From: Azolla pinnata
Taxonomy: Eukaryota; Streptophyta; Polypodiopsida; Salviniales; Salviniaceae
Length of the DNA stretch: 46,095 nucleotides
NCBI GenBank assembly: GCA_037176905.1
Contig: JBBBWG010031231.1
Span: forward strand, 1 to 46,095
Direction: 5' to 3'
Shown: one piece after another, positions 1-9,689 of the stretch
How positions within the stretch are numbered: the first letter of the stretch is position 1
Layout of the letters: each line of letters opens with the position of its first letter
The notes under the pieces: generated by a model
Databases searched by the model: none
The model's input: the letters and a program-made list of their open reading frames with translations, nothing else
What the model was told of the DNA's origin: nothing
Translations under genes and position numbers: made by a program

Positions 1-596
1 CGACGTCACCGACAAGCTCAAGAGGAGTTAGGTCCCTTGCGAATGGAGCTATCGGTGGCAGTCGGAGATTTGAAGAATGCAAGGCACATTCAGGGAACCC
101 ACAGAAGGAAACCGATCGTCTAACGGGTGAGCTCGAAAAGAAAACGTTTTTGGCCCAGGCCAATCTGAAGAAAATCCTGGAGAAATTCCGGGAGCAGACG
201 AATGCTGTAATACAGGTCGCGACGGCTACAGCACTGCGGGAATGGTCCGAACAAGCGGCGGAACTACAAGTATTGCGCACAGACAAGGCCAACCGGGATC
301 TTCGTGGACCCAGATTCTGGAAGCTAGACAAGGCAAACTGCGAAGCAGTACAGAAAATTCTAACAACGGATTTCATGCGAATTGCCCTCTCTCATCGGGA
401 GGAGGTTACAAAGTTGTTAGCGGAGCAGGATGAGCTTGTTCGGAAGATGCAAATGGAGATGGAAGCCGTAGCCGAACCAGTGGTGCCAACGACGCAGCCG
501 ACGGGAGCTTCAGCAGGCGTAAACGAGGAAGACGACGACGAGGAGACCGCCGACGAACAAGAGCCCTCAATCTTACATGTCCTGAACGAGGACTAA
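1..596 (+). pseudogene. C-terminal part of a coiled-coil protein, probably retrotransposon-encoded
   Basis: A reading frame is already open at the window edge and ends with TAA at 596. From about 111 to 596 it is rich in Lys, Glu, Gln, Ala and Leu in a heptad-like pattern (coiled coil), then ends in a very acidic tail of Asp/Glu runs before the final residues SILHVLNED. Upstream, a similar coiled-coil reading (QEELGPLRMELS) lies in another frame and stops near 120, so a frameshift near 100-110 probably broke the gene. No catalytic motif is visible. An LTR-like promoter follows within 70 bp, which suggests the last ORF before a 3' LTR (a gag-like or extra ORF), but I do not recognise the family. 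It could instead be the end of a host gene. Confidence 0.4.
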
Positions 597-658
597 TTTT
601 TTGTACTTAGTATACATACTATAATTTTTCGGACTTTATTTTTGCTATGGGTTCGACG

Positions 659-1085
659 TGTGGAACACTGTCCCACGGACGTGCCATAGTGTCGGCCGAT
701 ATTACGAAATTACGACGAAGTGGTAAATTCGTAATATTACAGAAAATAAGACCGTCGGAAAATCGGATATTCGGAAAAACGGAGAGTTGCGTCTCAAATC
801 CGAAACGACGTATGTACATAGGAACTTGGTGATCCGAAAGGATACTAAGCTTGTATATAAGACCATGGGGTCTGCATTGTAAAACGTCCGAGTATTGTGA
901 ATAATAGAAGAGCTTTGCGTCATCTTGTATATCTCTTTATCCGTCTATATGTCGGAGTCGAAGCTACGAATAATCGGAAGATCGTAGTAATCGGAATTCC
1001 GGAGCTTACGTAGAATCGGAGGTTCTCCGAATAATCGGATAGTCGTAGGCTAATCGTCTAAACGGTGGATCGTAATTGAACAACA
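659..1085 (+). repeat. LTR-like promoter region
   Basis: This starts with TGTGGAACACTGTCCCAC soon after the coiled-coil ORF. It has a TATA box (TGTATATAAG, about 852) followed by a transcribed-leader-like stretch. It is full of short CGGA/TCCG motifs, including two copies of GAATAATCGGA followed by ATCGTAG or AGTCGTAG near 967 and 1037. This is the composition of an LTR, but no second copy, clear primer-binding site or polypurine tract is in the window. The 3' boundary is a guess, set where AT-rich CACTA-type repeats begin. Confidence 0.35.
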
Positions 1086-1185
1086 GAGTACCCATTCGTA
1101 TTTCCCCACGACAAGTCTTAGTCTTTCTTATTCACCTATATGTGGATAGCTACATATATATTCACCTATATATGTTTACTGTTTG

Positions 1186-2775
1186 CTGCAACATAGTTGC
1201 AAATCAACTTATATTAGTTGTTTGTTGTTATATAGACACGTTGTTTGCTGCAACATAGCTGCAAATTAACTTATATTAGTATGTATTCACTTGTATATGC
1301 ATACATACATGCATGTTCACCTATAATGTACATGTTTGCGTAATATTCGCTTGTATATGCATAAATATTAATATATTCATGTATAAATATACATGTATAC
1401 TTAGATGTATATATGCATATTGGTCTATATATGGATAGATAATTGGATATTGATCATTTTATTTCAAATTTAGTAAAGAATTATATTGGGTAGATCACTT
1501 AATTGTTTCAAATGAGGTGATGGGTTCAAATCTTGCTTGAGACACAATGTTGCAATATGATTGCAACAATTTTGCAACAAATATGCAACAAACACGCGGC
1601 AAAATTGTATGTTTACTACACATTTTGTCATGTTGTTTGCCACAACTTTGCTGCAACATAGCCGCATTGTTTGTTGTAACATAGTTGCAAATTAACTTAT
1701 ATTAGTATATATTCACCTGTATATGCATATCTATATATATATATATATTCATATTCATCTAAATATTCATTTTTTCATGCATATTTGTGTGTGTATGCAT
1801 AGATATATGCAAATTCGTCTATATATGTACATGTTTGATGCATATTCACCTATAATGTACATGTTTGCTTATATTCGCTTGTATATGCATACATAAATAT
1901 ATATATGCATAAATATTAATATATTCGCGCATATATATACATGTATATTTAGATGTATACACGTGAATTGTGTATATATGGATAGAGAATTGGATATTAA
2001 TCATTTTACTTCAAATTTAGTAAATATTTCATATGATTGTATGTTGGATTGATTGGGTAGACCACTTGATGGGTTCAAGTCCACAATGTTGTAGTATGGT
2101 CCCAACAAAATTCTATGTTTACTGCACATTTTGTTGCGACTTTGCTGGAACATAGCTGCAAATTAACTTATATTAGTATGTATTCGCCTGTATATGCATA
2201 CATACATGCATATTCATCTAAATATTCATTTTTTCATTCATATTTGTGTGTGTATGCATAGATATATATTGTAGATTTGTTTATATATGTACATGTTTGA
2301 TGTAGATTGGTCTGTAAATGTTCAAATACAAGCTCTTCACTTGTATATTGAAACATACATGCAAATTCACTTGTATATCCATCAATACATGCATATTCAC
2401 CTAGATATGTACATGTCTTGTTCATATTTGCTTGTATATATGCATACATATATATATGCATAAATATTCATATATTCATATATTCATATATGTCTACATG
2501 TGTATGTACATTTGTATGTATATTTAGATGTATTCACGCATATTGATTTGTATATGAATAGATGTATATATTTCAAACATTATAAATAATAATAATAATA
2601 ATATATTTAATTGTCTATTAGACAAATTGGCTAGATCACTTGATTGTGTGAATTGAGGTTATTAGTTCAAATCTTGCTTGTGACATAGTGTTGCTGTAAA
2701 TCGCAAATTTGATGCGATTTTGAAACAATTTGTCGCAACCTAGCCACGCGGCAAACGATCCAATACCTTGTAGTG
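1186..2775. mobile_element. Right part of a second CACTA transposon
   Basis: The segment ends in CCAATACCTTGTAGTG at 2760-2775. Reversed, this is CACTACAAGGTATTGG, matching the left terminus of the 9-kb element at 7086 (CACTACAAGGTATTAGG). Just inside the end are GCAAATTTG, TTGTCGCAAC and CACGCGGCAAAC, the same family of motifs as the subterminal arrays of the 9-kb element. The three bases after the end are GCA. No matching left end with a GCA flank is visible upstream, so this copy is truncated or its left part was replaced. No coding sequence is recognised inside. Confidence 0.65.
1199..2710. repeat. Three diverged tandem units of about 430-560 bp inside the CACTA end
   Basis: The anchor GCAAATTAACTTATATTAG recurs at 1261, 1687 and 2158, with a short extra copy (GCAAATCAAC) at 1199. 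Each full unit then runs through TATATGCATACATACATG-type AT-rich sequence, a GGATATTGATCATTTT-like segment, and a segment reading TAGATCACTT...GGGTTCAAATCTTGCTTG. The last segment resembles the A and B boxes of a tRNA promoter (see the tRNA-like sequence at 34567). The units are diverged and of unequal length, so the duplication is old. Confidence 0.7.
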
Positions 2776-2778
2776 GCA

Positions 2779-3255
2779 TGGAAGATAAGGTCGGCTCATC
2801 ACATGTACCAGAGTGCCAAAATGGTGGGAAGACGAAGGTACTAGCGTTCAAGCTCGCATCGAATATCGAGCAATGGATAAATCTGAAGAAACTTCTTGAA
2901 GAAAGAGCTCCACAACAACATGAAGAACCACCATTACAACCACCACCTCCACCACAACAACAAGCAACAAGAAGGACGTACGAGGAAAGAATTTTCTAAA
3001 GACAATGAAGAGCCTACCGAACAAATAGAAGGAAAACTAGTTGAGAAAGGAAAATGCCTCAACCAAGAAAATAGAAAGAAATATGAGATGATTAAAATGG
3101 GAGCAACAAAAGTGGTGAATGCCAGTCAAAACACAACTGAATTTGATAGTAACAGCAAAGATGTTTTTGACTATGCATTGAATAAGCAAATCAATCAACG
3201 CCAATTAGTAGTAATTACTTCAACGACTTCACGAGCACATTCATGTAGAATTTAA
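2779..3255 (+). pseudogene. Degenerate ORF, possibly a retrotransposon gag-pol linker
   Basis: The sequence directly right of the CACTA end encodes MEDKVGSSHVPECQNGG, then LASNIEQWINLKKLLEER, then a Pro/Gln-rich run, and stops near 2999. An overlapping frame (2896-3255) continues with charged residues and DVFDYALNKQINQRQLVV before a stop. The two frames look like one protein split by a frameshift. The LASNIEQ...LKKLLEER segment recalls sequences upstream of the aspartic protease in plant Ty3/gypsy polyproteins, but I see no protease motif, so the assignment is weak. The second CACTA element appears to have landed at its 5' side. Confidence 0.35.
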
Positions 3256-3322
3256 GGACAATACAAGAAGTTTGGCGAGAATGATACTACATCACAACAT
3301 GAATGATTGTGGTTCGTAAATA

Positions 3323-3950
3323 TGTTAGGCCGACATGGGATTAGATAAATTCCTCAAATTCGGCACACACTAGAGGATGTGCGAGTTTGGAGGGGCCGAG
3401 TGTCGTAGTGTACAAAGTACACCACTTCCAAATAGTGAGAACATGACGATAGATATGATAATAAAATAAGAGAATCAGTATTATACATGCACGGGGCAAT
3501 ATTTAAACACTATACCTCCACATTATTAGACTCTCAGTTTTTCACTGCATTAATGTCTCACAAGTAAGATCAAATGCATTCATTTATAAGAAAAGCAAAG
3601 CTCACGTGTATTTCACACAATAAAAGCACGCACACATGACAAATGTGCATGAGCGCATGTACGCATAATGTGCATGAATGCATGTACAACTAGTGTGCAA
3701 CTATATAAACATTAAGGCTAATTTGAAGCCTTGATCATCATTGAGGGGAATCATCGGGTTGAATCATCTGGTTAGAAGATCATCCCGTCAATCATGCGCT
3801 TGTTGAAGAGATTCTTCAAGATTAATCAATAAAACCATTAGAATTCATCTTGATCTTTCTTTCTTTCAATCTCTAATTCCTCTCCTCGTTGAAAATCCAG
3901 TGGTCATCATCCAACTCACACGAAAATCCGGCATTGTACGGCACGACAAC
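3323..3950 (+). repeat. LTR-like sequence upstream of the chromovirus remnant
   Basis: It begins TGTTAGGCCGACATGGGAT, a start typical of plant Ty3/gypsy LTRs. It has a TATA-like ACTATATAAAC near 3701 and an AATAAAA signal near 3828, then a pyrimidine-rich leader ending near CGGCACGACAACG. A short hairpin (AGTGTAC...GTACACCACT) sits near 3410. Reverse-transcriptase sequence starts only about 15 bp beyond, with no primer-binding site, gag or protease, so an internal deletion or a separate solo LTR is likely. It does not obviously match the LTR-like region at 6408. Confidence 0.4.
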
Positions 3951-3961
3951 GTGATTTCACA

Positions 3962-6360
3962 ACAAGATATATCCATGGATGCATCCAAGGTTCAAACAAT
4001 TCTTGATTGGTAAACACCTACATCAATAAGAGATATACAATGTTTCTTGGGATTTACAAATATTTATTGGAAGTTTATTAAGAACTACTAAAAGATTGTC
4101 TTGTCTCTCACATAACATACACGAATGAACAAGAAATTTATGTGGAGTACTAGTGCAATTCAATCTTTTGATCATTTGAAGCAAGCATTCATATCAGCCC
4201 CAATTTTGGCTTATGCCGACCTCTCAAAATCTTTTATTTTAAAAGCTTATGCATCAAATTTTGTATTTGGGAGTGTATTATCACAAGTCAAAAAAGATGG
4301 ACATGTACTTTCAATTGCATTTCATTCACGAAAGTTCGAAGCTATAGAAATTAACTATGAAGTTCATGAAAAGAATTTCTATTATAGACTCTTTTGAGCA
4401 ATGGTGTCACCTCCTTTAAAGTTCTTCCCACAAAATCGTAGTTTACAATGATCATAAGAATCTCATGTATTTCCAGAATGCTTGAGTGTTAAATCATCAT
4501 CAAGCTTGTTGGGCCCAAATTTTGACATGTTTTGACTTCATCACTGTATATTGTCCAAGGGCACTCTAAAGAAAAGCGGATGCTCTATCATGACATTCGT
4601 ATATGGCACCTCGTCCAAGTGAAGTTGCTTTTGACCACAAAAACCAAGTAGTTTTAGGATTTGAAGGCCTTCAAATACACATAACATAAGCATTAGATAT
4701 ACCAACTACTTCAAGTTTTCTGGAGTCTATTCAAAGGGATATCATGTTAGACTCTTTTGCCCAAGATGTATTAAATTATATTGCTCCTAATCGAGCTTCT
4801 TCTACAAGGTTTGAGAATTGTCGCAAAAATTATAGACAATTTAGCTAGCAAGATGGTTTGCTTTTCCAAAACAAACATTTATATGTCCTAGAGGGTCCAA
4901 CTCGACTTAAAGTATTACAACATTGTCATGACATGCCGATGGCTAGACATTCTGTGTTCACAAGACTTTAGAGCTTATTACTCGAAACTATTAGTGGCCT
5001 CAGCTTCGTAATTTTTTATCGATGACTATGTTTACATTTGTGATATTTGTTGGCAATCAAAAGTATTACAACATTGTCATGACATGCCGATGGCTCAACA
5101 TTTCGGTGTTCACAAGACTTTAGAGCTTATTACTCGAAACTATTAGTGGCCTCAGCTTCGTAGTTTTATCGATGACTATGTTCGCACTTGTAATGTTTAT
5201 TGTAAATCTTATGTATTACAACATTGCCATGACATGTTGATGGCTGGACATTTCTGTGTTCACAAGACTTTAAAGCTTATTACTTGAAACTATTAGTTCC
5301 TCGATATCAAACATATGGTTTGATACACCCATTACCCACTCCAACTAGTCCATGGAAGTCTATCTCTTTGGATTTCATTACAGATCTACCACTTTATAAA
5401 GGTTATAACGTCATTCTCAGTACATTAGTCAACTGTTTCACCAAAATGACACATTTCCTTCTTTGTGTGAAGACTTTTACTAGTCAAGACGCATCAAATA
5501 TGGTTATGCGAGAAGTATTCAAACATCATGGCCTTCCAGATGATGTCATTAGTGATCGAGGACCTCAATTCATCTCAAAGTTCTGGCAACACATGCTTGA
5601 GATCCTCAAAAATTCTTCTAAACTTTCTTCAAGTTATCACCCTCAAACTGATGGTCAAAGTGAATGAACAAACCATACGTTAGAGCAATATCTTCAATGC
5701 TTCATCAAAAAGCAAGACAACTAGGTTGTTTTTTTGTATATTGTAGAATTTGCATACAACACAATTCTATTCATTCTTCTACAAGATACAGTCATATCTT
5801 TGCAAACACAGGATATCATCCTCGTTCGATGATACTTAAACATTCAAATATCTCCAAAAACCCTACTATTCATGAGCATTTATTGCAACTAAAGGAAATT
5901 CAAGCCAAGCTTTCTAACCATTTGCTTCGTGCTCAAGCTTCATACAGGAAAGCAACAGCTTGATATCGTTTGGACTATGGCTCTACGATTGAACCTAAGT
6001 TTCAAATTGGGGATTGCGTATGATTGTAATGGCACAATGTGAAGAAAACCAAACCGTCTAACAAATTAGACTACCAATGTCTTGGTCCTTTTATGATACC
6101 TCACAAAATCAATGATGTTGCTTTTCGACTACAACTATCTCGACATATGAATCTTCATCCAGTGTTCCATGTCTCATGACTAGAACCTTATTCATTTGTA
6201 AGGTAAACCGGAGTTCAAACTATTTTGATTAAAAAATCATGCGCAACAAGTTATATTATATTCTTGTGGACTAGCTTGGATACACGCCTAATGATTGTAC
6301 ATGGGAACCTACTAAGAATGTTGCCAATGCTCCTTAACTTTTAAGTCAAGTCCTTGCTCT
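3962..6360 (+). pseudogene. Decayed Ty3/gypsy chromovirus pol (RT thumb, RNase H, integrase, chromodomain tail)
   Basis: In order, across stops and frameshifts, I read the end of the reverse transcriptase (SMDASKVQTILDW, then FLGFTNIYWKFIKNY) and RNase H (APILAYADLSKSF, AFHSRKFEAIEINYEVHEK, DHKNLMYFQNA, then KADALS). Next come the integrase H-H-C-C zinc finger in three tandem copies and the integrase core (5284-5667: DFITDLP, SDRGPQFISKFW, HPQTDGQSE). The GPY/F-type C-terminal module follows (KLDYQCLGPFMI, MNLHPVFHVS, LEPY near 6060-6195). Last is a chromodomain-like tail (LGYTPNDCTWEPTKNVANAP near 6275-6340), which places it among chromoviruses. The TGA right after GQSE stands where the family usually has Arg, consistent with CpG decay (CGA to TGA). 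The element is inactive. Confidence 0.85.
4912..5296 (+). repeat. Tandem triplication of the integrase zinc-finger segment
   Basis: The word GTATTACAACATTG begins copies at 4912, 5063 and 5213, giving periods of 151 and 150 bp. The third copy is partial and stops near 5296. Each copy encodes the integrase H2C2 finger (H..H in the CHDMPMAxH/FxVHKTL stretch, then C..C). The copies are close to identical, so the duplication is younger than much of the decay elsewhere in this element. Confidence 0.9.
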
Positions 6361-6407
6361 CGTGTTGCGACTCATGGAGCACGTCGTCAAAGCAGAGAGA
6401 TAATATC

Positions 6408-7040
6408 ATGAGTACGAATACAGAAAGGTTGATATGTATATTTGCGCTTGTAACGTTTAGCTACATAGACTCAAATCTTATTCATTAAACTATCTTTCTT
6501 TAACTTATAAATATTATATTTTGGTACTTAATATCGAAAGTCCTCAGGGCCGCCAAGTGGCAATCATGCATGCAAGCCACATGGCATTCATGCATCCAAG
6601 CCACCTGGCATTCATGCATCCAAGCCACCTGGCAAGCATGCATGAAGCCTAGAGCTATATAAATACTGAGTTGGTCAGTATTGAACCATTCATATTGAAC
6701 AACAATCTTAAGCGCTTTGTACTACAAGTCTCCTAGTAATATACATCTTGTCTTCTTGTTCTAATCTAATTTCTTTTTGTTATATTCGTTCGTGTCTTCC
6801 GAGTCCATCGTTGTTGACGAGCGAACACCACCCTCTTCCCTCTTCTTTTCGACTTCTAGTCTCTTTTTCATATTATCTATCTGTGACAAAACCACTTTTT
6901 CGTAGATTGGAAAGAGAGTACCGTATGTACCTTGATGAAGATCTCAAGAAAATGCAAAGAACCACAAAACACAAATCGCGAGTTTCCAAGCTCGTAAGGA
7001 AGGGCACCATGCTTTTAATTACTTAGACGGTAGAATAATA
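6408..7040 (+). repeat. Probable 3' LTR of the chromovirus
   Basis: This lies directly after the chromodomain tail and a purine-rich AAAGCAGAGAGATA stretch (about 6391) that could be the polypurine tract. It contains four tandem 24-bp units (6552-6646), then a TATA box (GCTATATAAATAC near 6653) and a leader-like region. A small open frame at 6748-7026 covers the leader and looks like chance. The exact end is not determined; the 9-kb CACTA element begins 46 bp farther on. Confidence 0.5.
6552..6646 (+). repeat. Four tandem 24-bp units just upstream of the LTR TATA box
   Basis: Units start at 6552, 6576, 6600 and 6624 with the pattern GCCACCTGGCATTCATGCAT followed by CCAA; the last unit is 23 bp. 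Each unit contains the palindromes ATGCAT or GCATGC and CCACCTGG-like half sites. The position 10 bp before the TATA box is where LTR enhancer repeats usually sit. Confidence 0.9.
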
Positions 7041-7099
7041 ATAAACGGTTGCATTGTCAATTACAATCTAGCTTTATTGAACTATCACTACAAGGTATT

Positions 7100-7870
7100 A
7101 GGCTAGTTGCTGCAAGATTTACCACGAAAACTCTTCTGCAAAAGTTCAAAAAAAGTCACAACAAATTTGGCGGCAAACGACATTCTGGTTTGCCGCGAAA
7201 TTTTGCCGCGACTTTGCCACGAACTTAACCACGACTTTGCCGCGACCTTTGCCACGACTTTGTTGCGACTTTTGTCGGGATCTTTGCTGCCAGATTTGCC
7301 GCGACTTTGCCGCAAGTATTTCGGCAACTTTTTCTGCGGTTTTTACCGCCAACATTACCCCGTTTATTTCCGGACTGTTTACCGCAATATTGCCGTCTTG
7401 TTATCGCGAGCTTTACCGTGACTATTGCAACGAGTTTTACCGGAAAATTGCCGCGACTATTGCAACGAGTTTTACCAAAAAGTTGCCGCGACCGTTGCCG
7501 CGAGTTTTACTACAACTTTGTCATGAGTGTTGCTGGTCATTTGCTGCGTCTGTTGCTACAAGTTTGCCGGGTGTTTTGCTGCAAATTTGCCACGTTTTGC
7601 AGGACGTTTGCTGCGTTTGTTGCAGCGTGTTTACCGCGTCCTTTGCTAGAAAGTTACAGCGAGTTTTGCTGGATATTTTCTGCTTTATTGGTGCTAGTTT
7701 GCCTCATGTTTGCTGCTAATTTGTCGCGTCTTTGCTGGATATTTGCTGCTTGTATTGCTGCAAATTTTCCGTGTGTTTGCTGGATATTTTTTGCATGTAT
7801 TGCTGCAAATTTTCCGCATGTTTGCTGCAAGTTTGTCGCGTGTTTGCATCGATTTACCTAGAGTTTTACC
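7100..7870 (+). repeat. Left subterminal array of ~11-bp TTGCCGCGAC-like motifs
   Basis: About 770 bp consists of units such as TTTGCCGCGAC, TTTGCCACGAC and TTTTACCGCGAG, spaced every 10-13 bp, nearly all in one orientation. Closest to the terminus some units point the other way (GGCGGCAAAC at 7171). Many units carry TG or CA where others have CG, as expected from decay of methylated CpG. En/Spm elements have arrays of short subterminal motifs bound by their second protein (TNPA); position and structure fit that role, but the motif differs from maize. Several long open frames run through the array in all frames because it has few stops; I do not treat them as genes. Confidence 0.85.
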
Positions 7871-8120
7871 ACGATTTAAATGGAAAATTATACGATTCTT
7901 TTCGCATAATATTTTGTGATCGAGTGCTTTCTTGATCGATAATTAGTGATATAATAATAAAAATATTTTTAATTAGAATTAAATTATTAAATACCCAAAT
8001 TGTGGATCTGAAAATTAAATATCGACAAATATATTACATAGAGGAACAATACGAGGTAAATATTACAAGTTAGGGTTTACAATACAAGTTAGGACTATAA
8101 AAGGTAAACCAAAACAAAAT

Positions 8121-9652
8121 CTAAGGGGAAGAGTCATATTCACTAAGGTTATTATCATCGTAAATATCTAACCCTAGTGTATGATGACCAGACCTAGGGT
8201 CGGTGTGGGTCGCCTCGGTGTCAACTGGTGATGATGCGCCGCTTTGCTCTGGGTTCTGCTCGAGGTCCCAAGCATCTGGTACATCTTCGGCTACGCCCTC
8301 CAAGTTGGCATTGTCGCCCGGATTCCGGCTATATGCCCCCTAGAATCAGCTGGTCATCCGTGATCACTCCCCGACTTCTGAAATACATCCAGGACTCTCG
8401 TCGTGGATGTAATCGGCGATACTCCTCCTCATCCGGATACAGCCAATGACCAACGAGCTCCATCTACACAAAAACATTGATCGCTTTTAATTAGGGTTAT
8501 AATTAATTAATAATATATCAATTAAATGCTCATTTATAGTTTACTAAAATACTTACAAACTCGGCCCTGAAAGGTATAGCACCTCCGCTACCCCATTTGA
8601 CTGCCGACCCTAACCTGATCTCGGTCGCACGCGCAGCGACATGTCGAGCAAACCGTTCTGACGCCCCTCATGCTAAAGCTACTCTCCACTCGGCATCATG
8701 AACGCTCCGGGGCCGCCCACCATCTAATCGTGGCGGTAATCCAGCTGCCTCCCGGTCTACTACTGCCCGACGGTTCGCGATATGGCCGAGTATCGTCCGA
8801 CGAAGCCAACTGAACTCACTGCTAAGTGCTCGGGCATGGGGTAGTGGGTGTGAAATGCAGATATTATCTGCTCGATCACCCCATCTCTTTAAGTCGAGGG
8901 GTCGTACACATTACCGACATGTACTGTGATGAGCTCGAGCAGGTATCGACGCGCACCTCGACCTAATCCATCAGTCATGATACCCCCACTGTCATCGAGT
9001 GTGTAGAATAATCGGCCGACAGGGGTTTTCCGACCAGCTCGATTGTTGCTAGCAACGACGACGTGTGCGCTGCCATCGACATCATCATCGCCTCCGCAAC
9101 ACCCACAACGTCCACGTCCACGTCCACATCCCGAACTATGGGAGGCGGGGCTCGCACGTGCAGATGTGTCGGGACTCGATCTGGTCTGACTCGAGGCAGG
9201 GCTCGCTCGCGACAATAAGGCCGAGGCTGAACTAGGGGACGTCAGCCGTGGGGTGGAGCGCGGGGTGGAGCCGGTCCTAGGCCGAGTGAGAGGGGGAGAC
9301 ATAGTTGGACTCCCTGCAGTGGAGTCCGTGGATAGGTGACGGCGCTGCTGCACGTCGCGTCGCAAGATAGCACGAGGGCTGTCTCATGGGGTGGGCTCAC
9401 CTAGGGGCATGTTCCCAGCTGTCTGGGGTGTGGCGATACCAGGAGTGGTGGCCAAACTCGCATCAAATGACCCTAGCCGACCCCTCACTGGTGGGACCGA
9501 AGGTGGGCGCCATGCCATATATGGTCCCATCTCCTTTGGTGGGGGCATGCCACCAAAGTGCTCGGTCATCTGATGCTATCATTCTCTCATGGCAGTGTGA
9601 TAACTCCGCCACTCAGTCTCCAAGGAAAGTGGTATCAACGATCTATCAGCCA
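8121..9652 (-). pseudogene. Second gene of the CACTA element, broken, unidentified product
   Basis: Read on the minus strand it starts near 9652 (MADRSLIPLSLETEWRSYH), meets two stops near 9573, and continues as a Pro/Gly-rich segment (to 9384), a Ser/Pro/Thr-rich basic segment, a Gly/Cys/Arg patch and a conserved-looking end (GRKTPVGRLFYTLDD). After a frameshift near 8890 come WLRRTILGHIANRRAV and ATEIRLGSAVKWGSGGAIPF. A 93-bp intron with GTAAGT donor and TGTAG acceptor (8464-8556) follows in frame, then GHWLYPDEEEYRRLHPRRE. After another shift it ends with an acidic tail, NNLSEYDSSP. In CACTA elements the second gene often encodes a DNA-binding partner (TNPA or a Ptta/En/Spm protein); by position this is the candidate here, but I did not recognise a diagnostic domain. 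Confidence 0.5.
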
Positions 9653-9689
9653 TCTATCAAACATTGAAAATTTGTGTTTACGGTCTAGG

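Noticed and set aside
6748..7026. A 92-codon plus-strand frame after the LTR TATA box
   Set aside because: It lies in the leader part of an LTR-like region, has no family resemblance and no coding-like neighbours.
7107..7935. Several overlapping long frames rich in Cys, Phe, Leu and Arg
   Set aside because: They run in all three frames and on both strands through an ~11-bp repeat that seldom forms stops. The repeat period is not a multiple of three and there is no family similarity.
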